Source of the DNA: Epiperipatus broadwayi
Taxonomy: Eukaryota; Onychophora; Udeonychophora; Euonychophora; Peripatidae
Reading direction: 5' to 3'
NCBI GenBank assembly: GCA_028023455.1
Contig: JAQFVV010000063.1
Coordinates: 3,903,081-3,967,080 of the forward strand
Length of the DNA stretch: 64,000 nucleotides
A program made the translations under genes and the position numbers. The stretch's first letter is position 1. Each line of letters begins with the position of its first letter. The notes beneath the pieces were generated by a model. That model made no database searches. It was not told the DNA's origin and saw only the letters and a program-made list of their open reading frames with translations. Positions 11,290-23,548 of the stretch are shown here, in pieces.

Positions 11290-12965
11290 CTGTCTAATAT
11301 TCTGTGAAACATTATTAGTCTTTGTGAAATTAGAAGAACCGATGAAGAGAAAATTTATTTTAAAAAGTGGATATCTACTGTACTACAAAGACACAGATAC
11401 GGAAAGCACAAGTGGAGTAAGATTCATTATAAATAAAAAGTGGACAATAACATTGTGGAGATCGATAGTGTGTCAAGCATAGTGGCAAGATTAGTTATTC
11501 AACTTGGTAGATATTAAATGCAGATTATTCAAAACGCTTTTGATCAGACCAAATAACATTTTAAAATTGTCATGGGTGATTTTAATGCTAGGATTGAGAA
11601 ACAATTGAATAATGAAAGTGCTATGGGTAAATTTGGTTATTGTGATAGAAATGAAAGAGGACACAGGACTTGTAAAATTTGTAGAAAAAGCAAAATTTTA
11701 TATTATAATTTTTTTTTTCTTAAGAAAAATATTAAGTGGAAATGGACATGGTTTCATCCAAATGAAAGTACTGCAGAATTGGATTATATTTTGATTAATA
11801 GAAAATATGTATTTCAAGATTGTAATGTTCTTAATAAATTCAACACAGGAAATTATTATGAATTAGTGAGACATAGGATATGTGTTAGTGCAAAACTAGA
11901 GAGACAAAAATTTATTAAGAAAAACAATATTGATAGTTGATATTCCTAACTTTCAGAAACATTTCATCGAATTTAAATTAAAACTTGCAAATCATTTTGA
12001 AATATTAACAGATTTCAAACATGGTTCAGATTTGAACAAAATCAATAGAAAGATAACTGATGTACTTTTAACAAGTATAACCAAATTAACTAGTATAAGA
12101 AAGCAGCATTTGACCACTAAAATTTCTACAGAGACAAAGATAATTATTGAAGAAAAGAAGGAATATGAAAATATATAAAAATGATACATTAAGAAGGATT
12201 GAATATTTAGAATTTTGTAAAATGGAATGAAAAAGAATTAATAATGATTTAAGAAAATATAATTGTGAATTAGTAAGGAAAACTATAGAAGAATATAAAA
12301 GTCTCAAAAGTATAAAACAACATCTTGGTGTTGATAAGAAATATTACTACAATAAGAAGAAATGAAACTATTACTAAAAAGGAGTTGATGTCATGAAATA
12401 TGTAGAAGAGTTCTATTAAGAATTATAAAACATTAAATAACAAGAAAAAACATCCACTATGACTACTGTATGTTCTGAATTGCCTGGATTATGAAGAAGG
12501 CAAATACTCTAGATAATGATAGGTTTATAATCGATATCTTAAAAGTAGCCAGGGAAGAAATAACAATTACTGGCAAGGTTATATACCAAATGCCTAAATG
12601 ATAAAGATGTACCAGATAGTTGGAAAAATTTTAAAAAAGGTGATAACAAAAATATTAGAAATTACAAACCTATCAGTCTTTTATTAGTTGTATACAAATT
12701 TTTTATCAAGATAATTACAACTTATCTATAACAAACTTAAGCCGGATTTCTAAGTGGTTTAAGTACAATTGATCATATCCAAGTATTGAGAGAAGTTATA
12801 AAAAGAACCAATGAATATAAGTTGCCATTTTACTTTGGATTTGTAGATTATGTAAAGGCAATTGATTCTATAAATATTTCTTCAGTGATTAAAGCATTGT
12901 ATCATTAAGATATAGACCCCGGATATTTTCTAAAGAATCTACAGAAAAGTGTAACAAATTTCTTT
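11290..12965 (+). pseudogene. RTE-clade LINE, copy A (endonuclease plus start of reverse transcriptase)
   Basis: An AP-type endonuclease comes first. The frame 11255-11482 carries GVRFIINKKWT, matching the RTE segment GVGFIINKKW. The frame 11572-11940 begins MGDFNAR (the GDFNA box) and has WKWTW at residues 56-60 and ELDYIL at 69-74. At residues 93-98 the family's SDH triad is replaced (GNYYEL), so the nuclease is dead. A linker follows to about 12400. The reverse transcriptase then starts with RNYKPISLL (near 12655), AGFLSG (12741 on) and FVDYVKAIDS (12839 on), matching the RTE box FVDYEKAFDS. SVIKALYH closes the readable part; the YADD box and C-terminus are missing. Stops and frameshifts are frequent. 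A different element, a PLE, begins about 60 bp downstream. The family retrotransposes by nicking the target and priming on it. Confidence 0.85.
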
Positions 12966-13019
12966 TGTCTACATATAAGAGTAGTGTTTTAAATATGTGT
13001 TCTTTTAAATATATTAAAA

Positions 13020-13985
13020 TTTAGAAAAGTTATGTGGTTGATTTTTTGTTTGTGGAAATACCAATACTATAAATTTGCTTTTAAAGGAGTTAAACAATTT
13101 GAATGGCTCGAAATGGACTATTGAAAAGAAACAGGACAACAGTATTAAGTATTTGGATTTAATTATTACAAGAGATAATAGAGTATGTTAAGTTATACAT
13201 TAATAACCAAACCATTGCAGAAAAGGGGATATGTAAATTGTAAATCAAAAGTACCAATTATGGATAAGATAGCAAGTTTTAGATCATTTTTGTTTTGCAA
13301 TGAAAAATTCTGTCATTACCAGTGTGATAAATTAAAAAAATATTGAGCTACTTGCCAATGAATTGCTTGAAGTTGGTTATAAGATGGATCGGATTAACAA
13401 TACTTTATGTCAATTTAAACAGAGTTACAATGGTTTAAAAGAGTTGGAGATTGACAGTAAAAAATGGATATCTATTCCATTTATTTCAAATGCTCCAGTG
13501 AAATATTTTAAGGATATATATATATATATGTTTAATGTTTCATGAAATATTTTAAGGATATATATATATATATGTTTAATGTTTCATTCTGTGTTTCAGG
13601 TAATGTTAATAAAGTAGTGAATAATTCTAAAAATTTCATACCTGTCAAGCAGAAAACTGATGTTGTGTATCATTTTTTTTGTGGATGTATGTTATCATAT
13701 ATAGGTGAATTGATGTGCAATATTGAAAAAAGATTAAAGGAGCATGAATTGTTATATAAGCATGTGAAAAGTAAAAATAATAGTGGACTTTTCTTGGATC
13801 ATGAAAGGACATGTAAATATAAATTTAAGTTTGAAATGAAAGTGTGAAGATTCTTGATGAAGAGAGAAACCATAATAAAAGAAAAATTAAGATGGCATTT
13901 TTAATAAATAGGAATAAACTGAATTTAATTATTAGACAAGCTGCTAACATTAAAATTTGAGATTCATGGGATTTGAGTTGATGAC
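13020..13985 (+). pseudogene. Penelope-like element 3' half (RT tail plus GIY-YIG endonuclease)
   Basis: The first readable motif is YVVD at 13031-13042, where PLE reverse transcriptases have YVDD. Then come LLLKELNNLNG and, at 13147-13176, KYLDLIITRD, matching the PLE FLDVLITR box. The frame 13363-13545 continues the thumb region, and 13542-13847 (101 codons) holds the endonuclease: VVYHFFCGC at residues 41-49, SYIGE at 52-56, EKRLKEHE at 62-69, and a further His and Cys at 87-91. After one frameshift the C-terminus reads KILDEERNHNKRK and ends near 13970. PLEs are retroelements that use this GIY-YIG nuclease and are related to telomerase RT. The YVDD Asp change, the stops and a 44-bp internal duplication show it is dead. 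The 5' half of the RT is absent. Confidence 0.85.
13499..13586. repeat. 44-bp tandem duplication inside the PLE remnant
   Basis: TGAAATATTTTAAGGATATA occurs at 13499 and again at 13543, each followed by a TA run and ATGTTTAATGTTTCA. The duplication interrupts the PLE frame just upstream of the GIY-YIG domain, so it happened after the element lost function or caused that loss. Confidence 0.9.
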
Positions 13986-16409
13986 ATTTGCTTCCATTTT
14001 GTTATTTGAATTAAATGGCAGTTGAAGCAAGTTAAGAAATTAACTGAAAGTACTTCTGCAAATTGAAAGACTTAATAATAGTTTATTGGTTATATTTATT
14101 ATTTTTATTGTTATATATATATATAATGCTAAGCTGGAAGGTTTTGAAACAGAATTTATTACTTTTTGAAAATTCCTACTTTATAACAGTTTAAATTCTA
14201 AATTACTTTCTTGTCTAGTCCACTTTTGATGTCTTCACATCATATTCATGCCACATTAATGAATATATCATGAATTTGATTAATTATATATAAATATCTG
14301 TACATTTACACATAATTAATATCCATGTTTCGGTTCTTACTAATTTCTTTACTGTATGAAAATAAGATAGAACACAAACGAACCCCTAAAACCCTTTTTA
14401 TTTCTGAAATATGAGTCAGATGTAGGACATATCTTTAAATGAAATAAGATAGTTTGCAGGAATAAAATTGGTTTATTGCACATTTAAAAAGTGCTCTGAA
14501 TTTGTACTTTAAATTAGTTACATGAAAACTTCGATGCAAGAATCTTAAAAGATTAATAACTTGATTCCATGGTGAAATGTTCCAAATTTAACATCAGGGT
14601 TAATTTACACGCACACACAAGATTTCGTGAAAATTATATGCTTAAAATTCTAATTTTTTGTTAAGAAGATAAAGATTATTTGTTTAATTTATTTTTTTAA
14701 ATATATGTCAATAACAAATGAGAGATGATTATTTTATTAAAGATTATTGATTAACTCAGATTTAATTTTTTTTTTTTTTAAATTATAGTGTGAAATTTTT
14801 TATTGAAGATTTTATTAGGAATTTAAAGATTAGATTGTGTCAGCTGCGTTTGTCATTGATATCTTTAAATTAATTTATGTTGATTTTCAACTATTTCTAT
14901 ATTAATATTACAGTTTAATTTTTTTTTTTTCAATAAAAGATAAAATAAAGAACAGTAAATTAAAAAAAAAAAAATTGTTTTCTGCATAGATGTCCAATTA
15001 TTGGATATCTTATAGAAAAACAAGTAGTAAATTTTATTATAACTTTTTATTATTATAGGTTTTTTTTAGTATTTTTTAAAAGTACATTATAAGCTTTAAT
15101 GAAGACTAATGTTGTAGAGTTTATTTTTAAGATGATGAAGATATTTACATTTAAATATACAGTGGCACCATGAATTAATATCTGTGTTTACTGTTGATTT
15201 TCTGCTTTTAAATTGTGTGCTAGCGCAAAATAATGCTATGTATTTATGTAATAAATGTTGTAACTATAAAAATTACTATTATTTTATAAAATATACGGAA
15301 TTAAATAGTATGATATTTTTAGAATGTTTTGCACTATGAAACAGATTGGGAAGAATAGCTTTTATTAACTGCAATCACTATTCATTTTAACAGGAAATTA
15401 CTTTTTTCTTTTTGTCTTATGTTTTAAAGAAAAAAAAATATGGATAATTTTATTATTTATTAGCAAAAAAGTAATTTTACTTCTTCATCAATTATTTTTT
15501 AAATATAAATAATAACTTCAGAATTAAGATTAAAAAAAATATAGAAAATTTTAAAGAAAAACTCTATTCACATAAATAAATGAAAAAAAAAACCATCACC
15601 ACCACCACGACCACCAATTTTCACTGTAAACATAGAACAAAGACGTGGTCAGATGCTTATCATTACGCCCCCCTACAAGGTGTTAAAAATGGATATAAAC
15701 CTTGCATGAGAGTAGTAGAGTAGTGAAAATTACACTACAGAAATACAATTCATTATTGAATAATTTGTAGTCTAATGAATGATTAATAAAAAATATTAAT
15801 ATTGTTATTGGTATTTGTATATGCATACAGGGATTCAACTTGATTGGAAATTGGGGAGTCAGTGAAAATTGAATTTTAAAATTTCTTGAGATAGGTAAAA
15901 AAATAGAGTAAGTTAAATGAAAGTGTGTAAAAATAAATTATCTTTATTATAAATATGTTAATTTTAAATCACCTACTGTTATAAGTACTTTTAGAAAGGT
16001 GTCATTGTAAATAGTATATGCTTTTTTTATTATTAAAAAAAATGTAGTATTTATTAAAATATATTTCTTATAATAACACTATAAGCATAATAATCGTTCA
16101 TAGAAAACAAACTTTAATGCATCTTTAGTATGAAGTCTTATATGTACACATTTTTGCATGTAGAAAGTTATGTCGTTGTCTAAACTACTGAAATTTGTTC
16201 TACATTAATATTGTTTATTTTATTTATGCATATCTATTTTTATTAATAAAATAATTAAAAAAATATATAACTTGCATTAATAAAACGTTTCAGAATAGTA
16301 ATTTTTGTCTCACTTTGAACAATAAATAACTTATTATTCATTTAACAGTAATTTTGCTTAACCTCAGTGAATTTGTCACTTTTCTGCCATTATATTTAGT
16401 GTGAGATAT
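13986..16409. other. AT-rich stretch, nothing recognised
   Basis: This is a 2.4-kb block with no open frame of note. A CAC-rich microsatellite (ACCATCACCACCACCACGA) lies near 15595-15615, and poly-A/T runs lie at 14768, 14918 and 14961. Confidence 0.6.
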
Positions 16410-16715
16410 ATAGGGTATATGAGCACAGACTTTCACACGACCCACCACTCTCCGCACTATCTCATGACACTGATACACTTCAACACGTATATGTTGAAAA
16501 GATAAATAATTATCAATATACGTATTTCATGCTAAACCAGCAATCATCAGTTGGTCCAGATTACCATCTCCACACATACATGCTATAAGTGCTCAGATAT
16601 ATATTAAGATAGCCAATCCTCATACTTTAATGGACAGGCTTCAATCTACTCCACACTCCAACTCTTCAATCGTCCATCCAATTGAAAATCTGATGATGGA
16701 GAGTACAAAATTGCA
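16410..16715 (-). repeat. Dispersed repeat R, copy 1
   Basis: This copy shares CACAGACTTTCA, GATAAATAAT, CAGCAATCATCA, TTGGTCCAGATTA and AATGGACAGGCTTCAATC in the same order with copies at 39.5 kb and 63.4 kb. Orientation is set by the end reading CTTGAAAGTCTGTGTTCAA in copy 63.4 kb. No coding potential is seen. The family is about 400 bp long when complete. Confidence 0.75.
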
Positions 16716-17849
16716 ATCGTTAGATTCATCTTTATTATTGATAGAAACTTAATTTAAAAATATTTTTTTAGTAGTAATGTTTTTAATCATGAAGATTATA
16801 TTGCAATTTTGAAAGAAGTAATAATATGTCAGTGGCAATTCAAAATATGTTCAATCTTAAATATATCGAATTAGGAAAAAACGTTTCAATAGGTGGTAGT
16901 GGTAAAATTTAATGTCCATTTGATTGATATTTATGTTAAGAAATTTAAGCCTACTTTTGCATCAAATTACAGAAATTGATTTGTGATGAAAAATTACATA
17001 TTTCATATTGATATTTCTAGAATGGACATGATAATTTAATTTTCAAATTTCTTGAAAAAAAATTAAATGTAAAAAGTCTTAATTAAACGGTCAGATCTAA
17101 ATTTAGCTAAATTGCAAACATTGTAGAAAACTGCTCAAAATGTTATCAATAAATTAATTGATACAAATGAATGACCTTTAGCTTGCTTATTAATGGATAA
17201 GAAATCATTTGCCCACAAAAGCAACAATAAAATCAAAATTGTGGTACACAATATTTTGCCTGTATAAAGTAATGAATATTTATATAAATGCCTAAATCAG
17301 ACTTAAGTTTTAACTTCTGAAGTTTATTTCAGGAAAAAGAATGTGTCTTTGTTAGGGAAATAATCATATAGCATCATCAACTGCAACTTGATGATTTTCA
17401 CTGTAATGCATGATACAATTTTTAAGTTTCATAAATCTCTAATAACATTTGTATTACTTTTGTGGAAAGATATTTAATTATTTTACGATTTATATTCGTC
17501 AGATTGAAGGTTTAAATGAATAACATTAGCAATATATTTTTAATAGCTCAGTAATAGAAAAATTATTAATAGGAAAATATATTGTTTTGGAGGCTACTGC
17601 TTCAGTTCTAATATATTATTTAAATTTGGTGAAGAATTTATTTCTAATTTCAGATCATTTCTCTATCATTTGAGTTTTTTTTTTAAAAATTCAATAAAAA
17701 ATTAATTATCTGTTTAGTATTGGATGAAATGCTATTATTACATTTCTTAAAAAATGGCACTGTGAGCTGATAATAGTGGTAAGGATTCTTAATTTGATAA
17801 ATTACTTAGCTGTACCTATTTTTAATTGATGTAAGATATGTTAATGCAA
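16716..17849. other. AT-rich stretch, probably decayed element sequence
   Basis: Around 17330-17430 a short plus-strand run of frames has slightly protein-like composition, but I cannot match it to a family. It might be the decayed 5' part of RTE copy B. Confidence 0.4.
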
Positions 17850-19740
17850 ATGTAAAGAGACAAAAGCTATTAAAAAAATTGTATTAAAAGATAGTATTAC
17901 TAAGCTTCAGAAATGTTCCATTGAGTTTGAGCTAGAACTTGTCCAACACAGTCTTTAATGATTATTCAGACTTAGAAATAAATAAATTGGAAAATAAATG
18001 ATACTCTAGTAAAAATGGTTCACCGGTAGCTTAACAAAAAAGCAGCAAAACATTTGTAAATTAAATGACACAATGTGAAAAAGAAATGAATATGAAAAAA
18101 ATTAAAAATCATCTATTTCAAAATAATTAGTTATCTGACATTCACAAAGAATTAATGATGATATAAGGAAATATAACTGTTAATTGGCAAGGAGTGCTAT
18201 AAATAAGAAGTCTCAAAAAGTTTGGAAAGTTATTTCTGTAATAAGGCACTTTTACTAAAAGAAAAAAAAAAAGAAAGAGTTGAGATCATGAAGTGTGTGG
18301 AAGAGTTCTACAAGAATTATGTAATAATAATAAAAAAAAAGAAATTGTAGCTTATAAAATTACAATATTTTTAATATTGCCATTTATTTTAATTGTAGAA
18401 ATGAAACTTTTAATTAAGTCTGTGAAGACTGTTAAAGCTCCTAGGATGGAATTATTATTGATATCTTAAAAGAAGCTGGTTGAACAAATAGAGAAATTAT
18501 GCAAAGTTAAATGTCTAAATAATGAAGATGTAGCAGGAGTAGAAGAATGCAATAATAATATTGATAATAAAAATGAAAAAGAAAATATTAGAAATTACAG
18601 ACTTATCAGTTTTCTATTAAATTTGTGTTAAGATATTTGGATCATTATGATTCTTCAGAGAATTTTGGACTGAAATCAGTCAAAATAACACATTGGATTT
18701 AGAAGTTAGTTACATACTAGTATTAAGAAAATTTGTAGAAAAAATTAGTATGAAAGCTTTTTTGCAGTAATTAAAGCTTTAGATCACTAAAATATAATCC
18801 TTTGATAGTGATGATTAGATTCCATGTCATACTTCTTTAAGAAGGTTACTAATGGTGAATGATAGGAAGATTCTGTATCTGAAAGCTTCTTATCAAATTT
18901 ATACTGGAAGTATTTGTGGATTAAAATAGATATATGAATAAAAATAAATGGAACTTATTGAAGTCATTTAGATTTTGCAGATGTTGTGTTTGTTTTTGCA
19001 TATATTACTTTTGAGCTTCAGGATATGTAAACAAGAAAATAGACTAAAGATAAATGGTAAAAAGAATATGGTAATATTGGATGGCTTTTCAAAAAGAAAG
19101 AAATAACATTTGACTGTAATGAATTAGAAGTTATCAACTATAGATATTTTATTAGATTATTAATACAGGTGAAAACATAATGGGAAAAAAATTATAAAAG
19201 TAAACTTAGGCGGAATGCTTCTTCCATTATGTGTGTGCAAAGCACACATATATAGATATATTATGGATTTTATATTCTAATGAAGTAAAGCTTTAACTAT
19301 TTTGATAGAAAGTGAAATATGTCTGCATGTTTGTAAAGCATAGTTTTTAAAGGATGTGTTGTATTTTTTTATATACATAAATCTGAGACTTGAATGCGTA
19401 ACAGAAGACTTCAGATCACATAATGATTTATAGAGAGATATTTGTTGTGATTAAGAAAGAGATAATGAAATTGAAATATATGAGTGACATTGAAGGAATT
19501 AAGAGATTGAAATGAAGGTAATCTGAATATATTTTTAGAAAGGATAAAAATACAATTGACAATTGAAATCTTAAATAGAGTCCTAAGATATTATAAATGA
19601 TCAAGAAAGTAATCAAATATGAGATGGATCGAAGGGATGCAGAAAATTTCCTGAAGGGTGTGAAGAATTGAAGTAACTGGAATAATCTTGGAGGGATTTT
19701 CATAATAATTCTTGAAAATGATAATGATATGTCTAAGAAA
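17850..19740 (+). pseudogene. RTE-clade LINE, copy B (RT and C-terminus, heavily decayed)
   Basis: The order matches the RTE copies A and D. The linker is at 17880-18120. A KSVKTVKAPRMELLLI segment stands for the KxGKAPGxDGI box. Near 18590 is NIRNYRLISFLL, and at 18971-18985 is DFADV in place of FADD, so the catalytic Asp pair is broken. The thumb follows around 19130 (EVINYRYF). The C-terminal tail has DGSKG and CEELK, and ends around 19690 with a SWRDFH-like reading, comparable to the copy D end near 38040. Nearly every frame is interrupted. The endonuclease is missing or unreadable. Confidence 0.75.
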
Positions 19741-20389
19741 TGATAATTATTTTTAATATAATAAATATTTCAAAATGTTATCTTTACTAATAAAAAAAAG
19801 TATTAAATAATTATTACTCACCCCCCCCCCAAAAAAAAAAAGAAGTACTTATGCAACAAATGATAATGCTACAAAATTGAATGATTCTCAACATGAGGAA
19901 ATATATATATAAAATTTGTAAATACATGACTTGTATACATAAATGTATTAAATGGTACATTTAAGTGGAAAAAAGTGGCAAAACCAATAATACAATAGCA
20001 TCCATTGCAATTATGTGGTTAGTGCATCCTCTCCAATTTCTTTTTTGCTACTATTATGTAAATTCATTTTTTAACTAATTAGAGATGGCATCTAATGGAA
20101 ACACTTTAATTCAAATATACGTTTTTATATGAATATACTGACAAGCTTTAGGGAAATAATTCAAATAACAGTAACTAGATATATCAGTGTTATCACAAAG
20201 TAAGTTAAAAATCACTAGGAATGTGTTAAAGGTTTGTTGTTCTTTTCTCCCTATACTGTTCTTATCCTCTCTGTATGTGGATGGAGATACCAGATTATTG
20301 GTTTTTAACACTACATTCTACTTAAGCCATTAGCTTTTATAATGTCTTAATCCCAGCTATCAGACTGCATAGGATTGTAAAAGTATATA
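19741..20389. other. Spacer between two converging RTE copies
   Basis: It contains a C10A12 run at about 19820-19842 and otherwise AT-rich DNA. A 66-codon minus frame at 20111-20311 has no recognised motif. The spacer holds the 3' ends of both RTE copies if their tails are longer than I can read. Confidence 0.5.
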
Positions 20390-21960
20390 GTCATCATCAG
20401 TTTTGCTATTATCAATCCATTGAGGGGGAAACTCTGCAAATTATTCCACTTTGTCTGATTCATAGTTTCTTTTCTCTGCATCACCAACAAACTTATTTAT
20501 TGCAATTATCTATCTCATAGTTTGTCTATTAGATTTTTTTATAATCTATTGGGATATATTTTAAGACTTCAACTGTCCATCTATTATTGTCTTGCCTAGA
20601 AAGATATCCAGCCTGGTTCCATTTCAATATCTTAATTTTGTCACTGATGTCAATATCTGTTTGTTCATTCACCCATATTTCATTTTTGATTCTTTTTTAT
20701 TTCCATTATAGATCTTTCTATTTATACTTCATTGAGTTGTCTGAAATCTAATGAATTGCTCTTATGTTAAATGATAAGTCTTAGATCCATGGAAAACACA
20801 TCTATTAAAAACTTTCCATCATATAATATCTTTTTAAAAAGTAAATTATTTCTACCAAAAACACTTCATTCAAGATTAATTTTATGATTAATTCCTTACA
20901 TTATGATTCCATCTGTATTAATAATCTGATCAAAGTATTTGTAGTTGTTAATTTTTATTTTCATCTAATTTTTGCAATATTTCCTGAAGTTGTAAATTAT
21001 TATTTATAAAAACAACCACATCATCTGCAAATATTTAGATGACTTAAATAATCTACATTTATTTTTAACCTCCTCATTTCCCATTTTGGTCCAGAAAATA
21101 CTTATTGTAAAATTGCTGTAAATAGTTTTGAAGATATGGAATCATCTTACTTTATCCTGTTATCAACACTAATCATCTTAATATCACCACAAAATTTAAT
21201 CATTGCTGCTGCATTATGATAAATATTTTTAGAATGGGATATTACTCTGGATCCATATCTTGATGATCCAAAGCTTTATTCACTACAGAAATGCTTAAAG
21301 AATCAAATGCTTTTTCATAATCTACAAATCTAAAGCATAATGGTAACCCATTATCACTGACCTTTTATCTATAACTTCTCTCAATACTCTATATGATTCA
21401 TTGTGTTAAAATCATTTTAAAGTCCAATTTGTTCTTTTGGTTGGTTTGTCTCCAAAGATTGCTGTAGAGGAATTGTAATTACCTTGATAAAGATTTTGTA
21501 TAGAAGCGATAGCAGACTGATAGATCTATAATATCTTTATCATCTTTTCTAAATATTAGGTGCATAACAGCAATTTTCAGTGTATGTTGTTATGCCATTA
21601 GACAAATAAATATCTATATATTTTTAATATAATAATTGTGGAAATGTTAGCAATAATAATAACAATAGATATTTTGTTTTTAAATAAATTAAATATTTAA
21701 CTTTTATTTTGGTAATTATGTTTTGTTACTAAAAAAAACTAAAATAATTATGTTTTATTTGCTTACTATTTTTTTTTTTTGATGATGATGATTTAAAGAA
21801 CGGTGATATGGATTCTTTGGGTGGAATGCGGAATCGAAAAGTCATTCCTATATAGGTCTGCCAACAACTTTTTCTATTTTTTGATCTACTTCTTTTAAAT
21901 TATAAAAATAATTCCATCATTTCCTGGGGATTTTTCCTTCTTCATAAGACTTAACTGCAT
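20390..21960 (-). pseudogene. RTE-clade LINE, copy C (reverse transcriptase, FADD retained)
   Basis: On the minus strand, the reading starts near 21930 with KEKSPGNDGI, the RTE GKAPGEDGI box. From about 21830 to 21590 the sequence does not fit and may be an insertion. A KDDKDIIDLS segment lies near 21550. QPKEQ-like and GF-like residues follow, then FVDYEKAFDS at 21299-21328, a perfect match to the family's catalytic box A. FADD is at 21020-21031, followed by VVVFINN, so both catalytic boxes survive at the residue level. The C-terminal part is legible to about 20400. Frameshifts and stops separate all of these pieces. It lies head-on to copy B. Confidence 0.82.
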
Positions 21961-22581
21961 GTTTCAAATATTCATTTAAAATGCTTAGCAATTCAGAAGA
22001 TATAGTAGGTGTAGAGGATACTTTTTTCTTGTTCTTGATTATTATTATTTTTGTCGAACTCTGTCACACATTGCATGGTGTACTACTTTTTTTTAGTAAT
22101 ATATTCTTTTTTTTTCTTATTGCTGAAATAATTTTTTTTCCAATAGCAATGTTGTTTTATACTTTCTAGTTTTTAGTAACACACATATTGCATCTCATTA
22201 ATGGATAATCACCTTCTGGTTGAATCTTTTAAGAACATTACAATCTTAAAATACATATATAACAATCGGAATGTTAAGTTTATTTTCTCAATGATATACA
22301 CTTTAATTAAATTTAATGATGAAATATATATCATTTTTTTTTTTAAATTCAGTATTAAATGCATTAAACTAAAAACATTTCCCTTTGCCTTCTATAATCG
22401 TATTTTAAATTTATAACATTAAACACAATATATTTTAAACAATAGTTAAATGTAATTAGGTCAAGGCTTAAACTATTTAACTATTATTACTATTTAGTTA
22501 TGTTTAGTTTAAAATTGTGGCAAAATAAATATTTTTAACGTAAGACTTATTAAAAACATATTCAAATATTTTCAAAAAATA
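21961..22581. other. AT-rich stretch, nothing recognised
   Basis: Open frames at 21981-22169 and 22201-22416 (plus) are Phe/Ile/Leu-rich low-complexity translations with no motif. This is the left flank of the hammerhead-bearing element. Confidence 0.55.
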
Positions 22582-22600
22582 TATTTTTAATCTAATACTT

Positions 22601-22663
22601 GAATATCCTGGCATCTCACTGATGACGCCATAAGCAGAAACCGGTCTGGGGTTGAGGATATTC
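22601..22663 (+). ncRNA. Type-I hammerhead ribozyme HHR1
   Basis: Stem I is formed by GAATATCC with GGATATTC (8 bp), an internal loop, then TCTCA with TGGGG (5 pairs, two of them G-U). The core is CTGATGA at 22618-22624, stem II GC/GC with an ATAA-containing loop, then GAAA at 22637-22640. Stem III is only A-U plus C-G around CG, and the cleavage site follows GTC, between 22646 and 22647. The C/A at the base of stem II is unpaired here but T-A in HHR2. All core nucleotides of the family are present. Such a short stem III is known from PLE hammerheads, which act as dimers. Confidence 0.82.
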
Positions 22664-22777
22664 TCAAAGCTTGTTAATAGCGTATTTTGCCAGCTCTATA
22701 TATAACATTTGTAAATACAAGCTTATTATGTTAAGTCATAAGCAATTATTTGATCTAGCGCTGTGTTTACAATTATA

Positions 22778-23234
22778 TTACATTCAAATATCAGCTTTCA
22801 AGCTAATTGAGCACGTGTCTTTTGAGAGCGTTAAATAAATGAATACTTTCCTCTTCAATCCAAGATGTAGTATTTATGCAGGAATAAAAAGGATCCTCTT
22901 ATTCCCACAACTCAAATTCTTTTATATGAGCAAATCTGAAGAACTGTTGAGAAGAGCGTGAGTAGAATTCTCACTTTAAATTACTATTTACGATGTTTTT
23001 TGGCTGAATGACATCTGTGAAATTGCTTAGAATTTACTAAACGTCATTCTTACTGAAACTTAATTATGAGTAAATAAGTAATTATTTGATCTAGCACTGT
23101 GTCGTGGAATAAGAGGATCCTTTTTATTCCTGCATAAATACTATATCTTGGATTGAAGAGGAAAGTATTCATTTATTTAACACTCTCAAAAGGCGCGTGC
23201 TTAATTAGCTTGAAAGGCTGATATTTGAATGTAA
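22778..23234. repeat. Inverted repeat inside the hammerhead element
   Basis: The left arm at 22778-22905 begins TTACATTCAAATATCAGC and ends CCTCTTATTCC. The right arm at 23106-23234 is its reverse complement with about six differences. The spacer is 200 bp. The motif TTATTTGATCTAGCNCTGTG occurs as a direct repeat just before the left arm (22746 on) and just before the right arm (23085 on), so the copy was built by an inversion-type duplication and not by a simple foldback. In RNA the arms would form a rod of about 128 bp. Confidence 0.92.
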
Positions 23235-23485
23235 GTTAAGTCATGTAACATCTGACTTGATTTTTTTGCCATTTTATTTTTTTGCTACTAAGGCTTTGGT
23301 GATTTTATATTGCTAAAGCTATTAATATATGGTGTATCTGAATTTAGTTCAGTCCCATATGGCTATTTGAGTTAGATAGCTGGATTGGAAGACATATGGA
23401 TGTCTGACAATTTCAGATTTTCTACTCAATAGTTATACATTAGATAAAGTGCTGGGCTTGTCTTGGTATTTTTAATCTAATGCTT

Positions 23486-23548
23486 GAATATCCTGGCACC
23501 TCACTGATGATGCCTGAAGCAGAAACCAGTCTGGGGTTGAGGATATTC
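23486..23548 (+). ncRNA. Type-I hammerhead ribozyme HHR2
   Basis: The architecture equals HHR1, with better pairing. Distal stem I is GAATATCC/GGATATTC; proximal stem I is CCTCA/TGGGG. The core is CTGATGA at 23504-23510. Stem II is TGC/GCA with loop CTGAA, followed by GAAA at 23522-23525. Stem III is AC/GT around CA. Cleavage would fall after the C at 23531. Compensating or neutral differences from HHR1 (T-A for C/A at the stem II base, CA for CG in loop III, C for T in stem I) leave the fold intact, which argues for a real ribozyme over chance. Confidence 0.85.

Noticed and set aside
19428-19703. 91-codon minus-strand frame
   Set aside because: It is antisense to the C-terminal part of RTE copy B, which explains the open frame.
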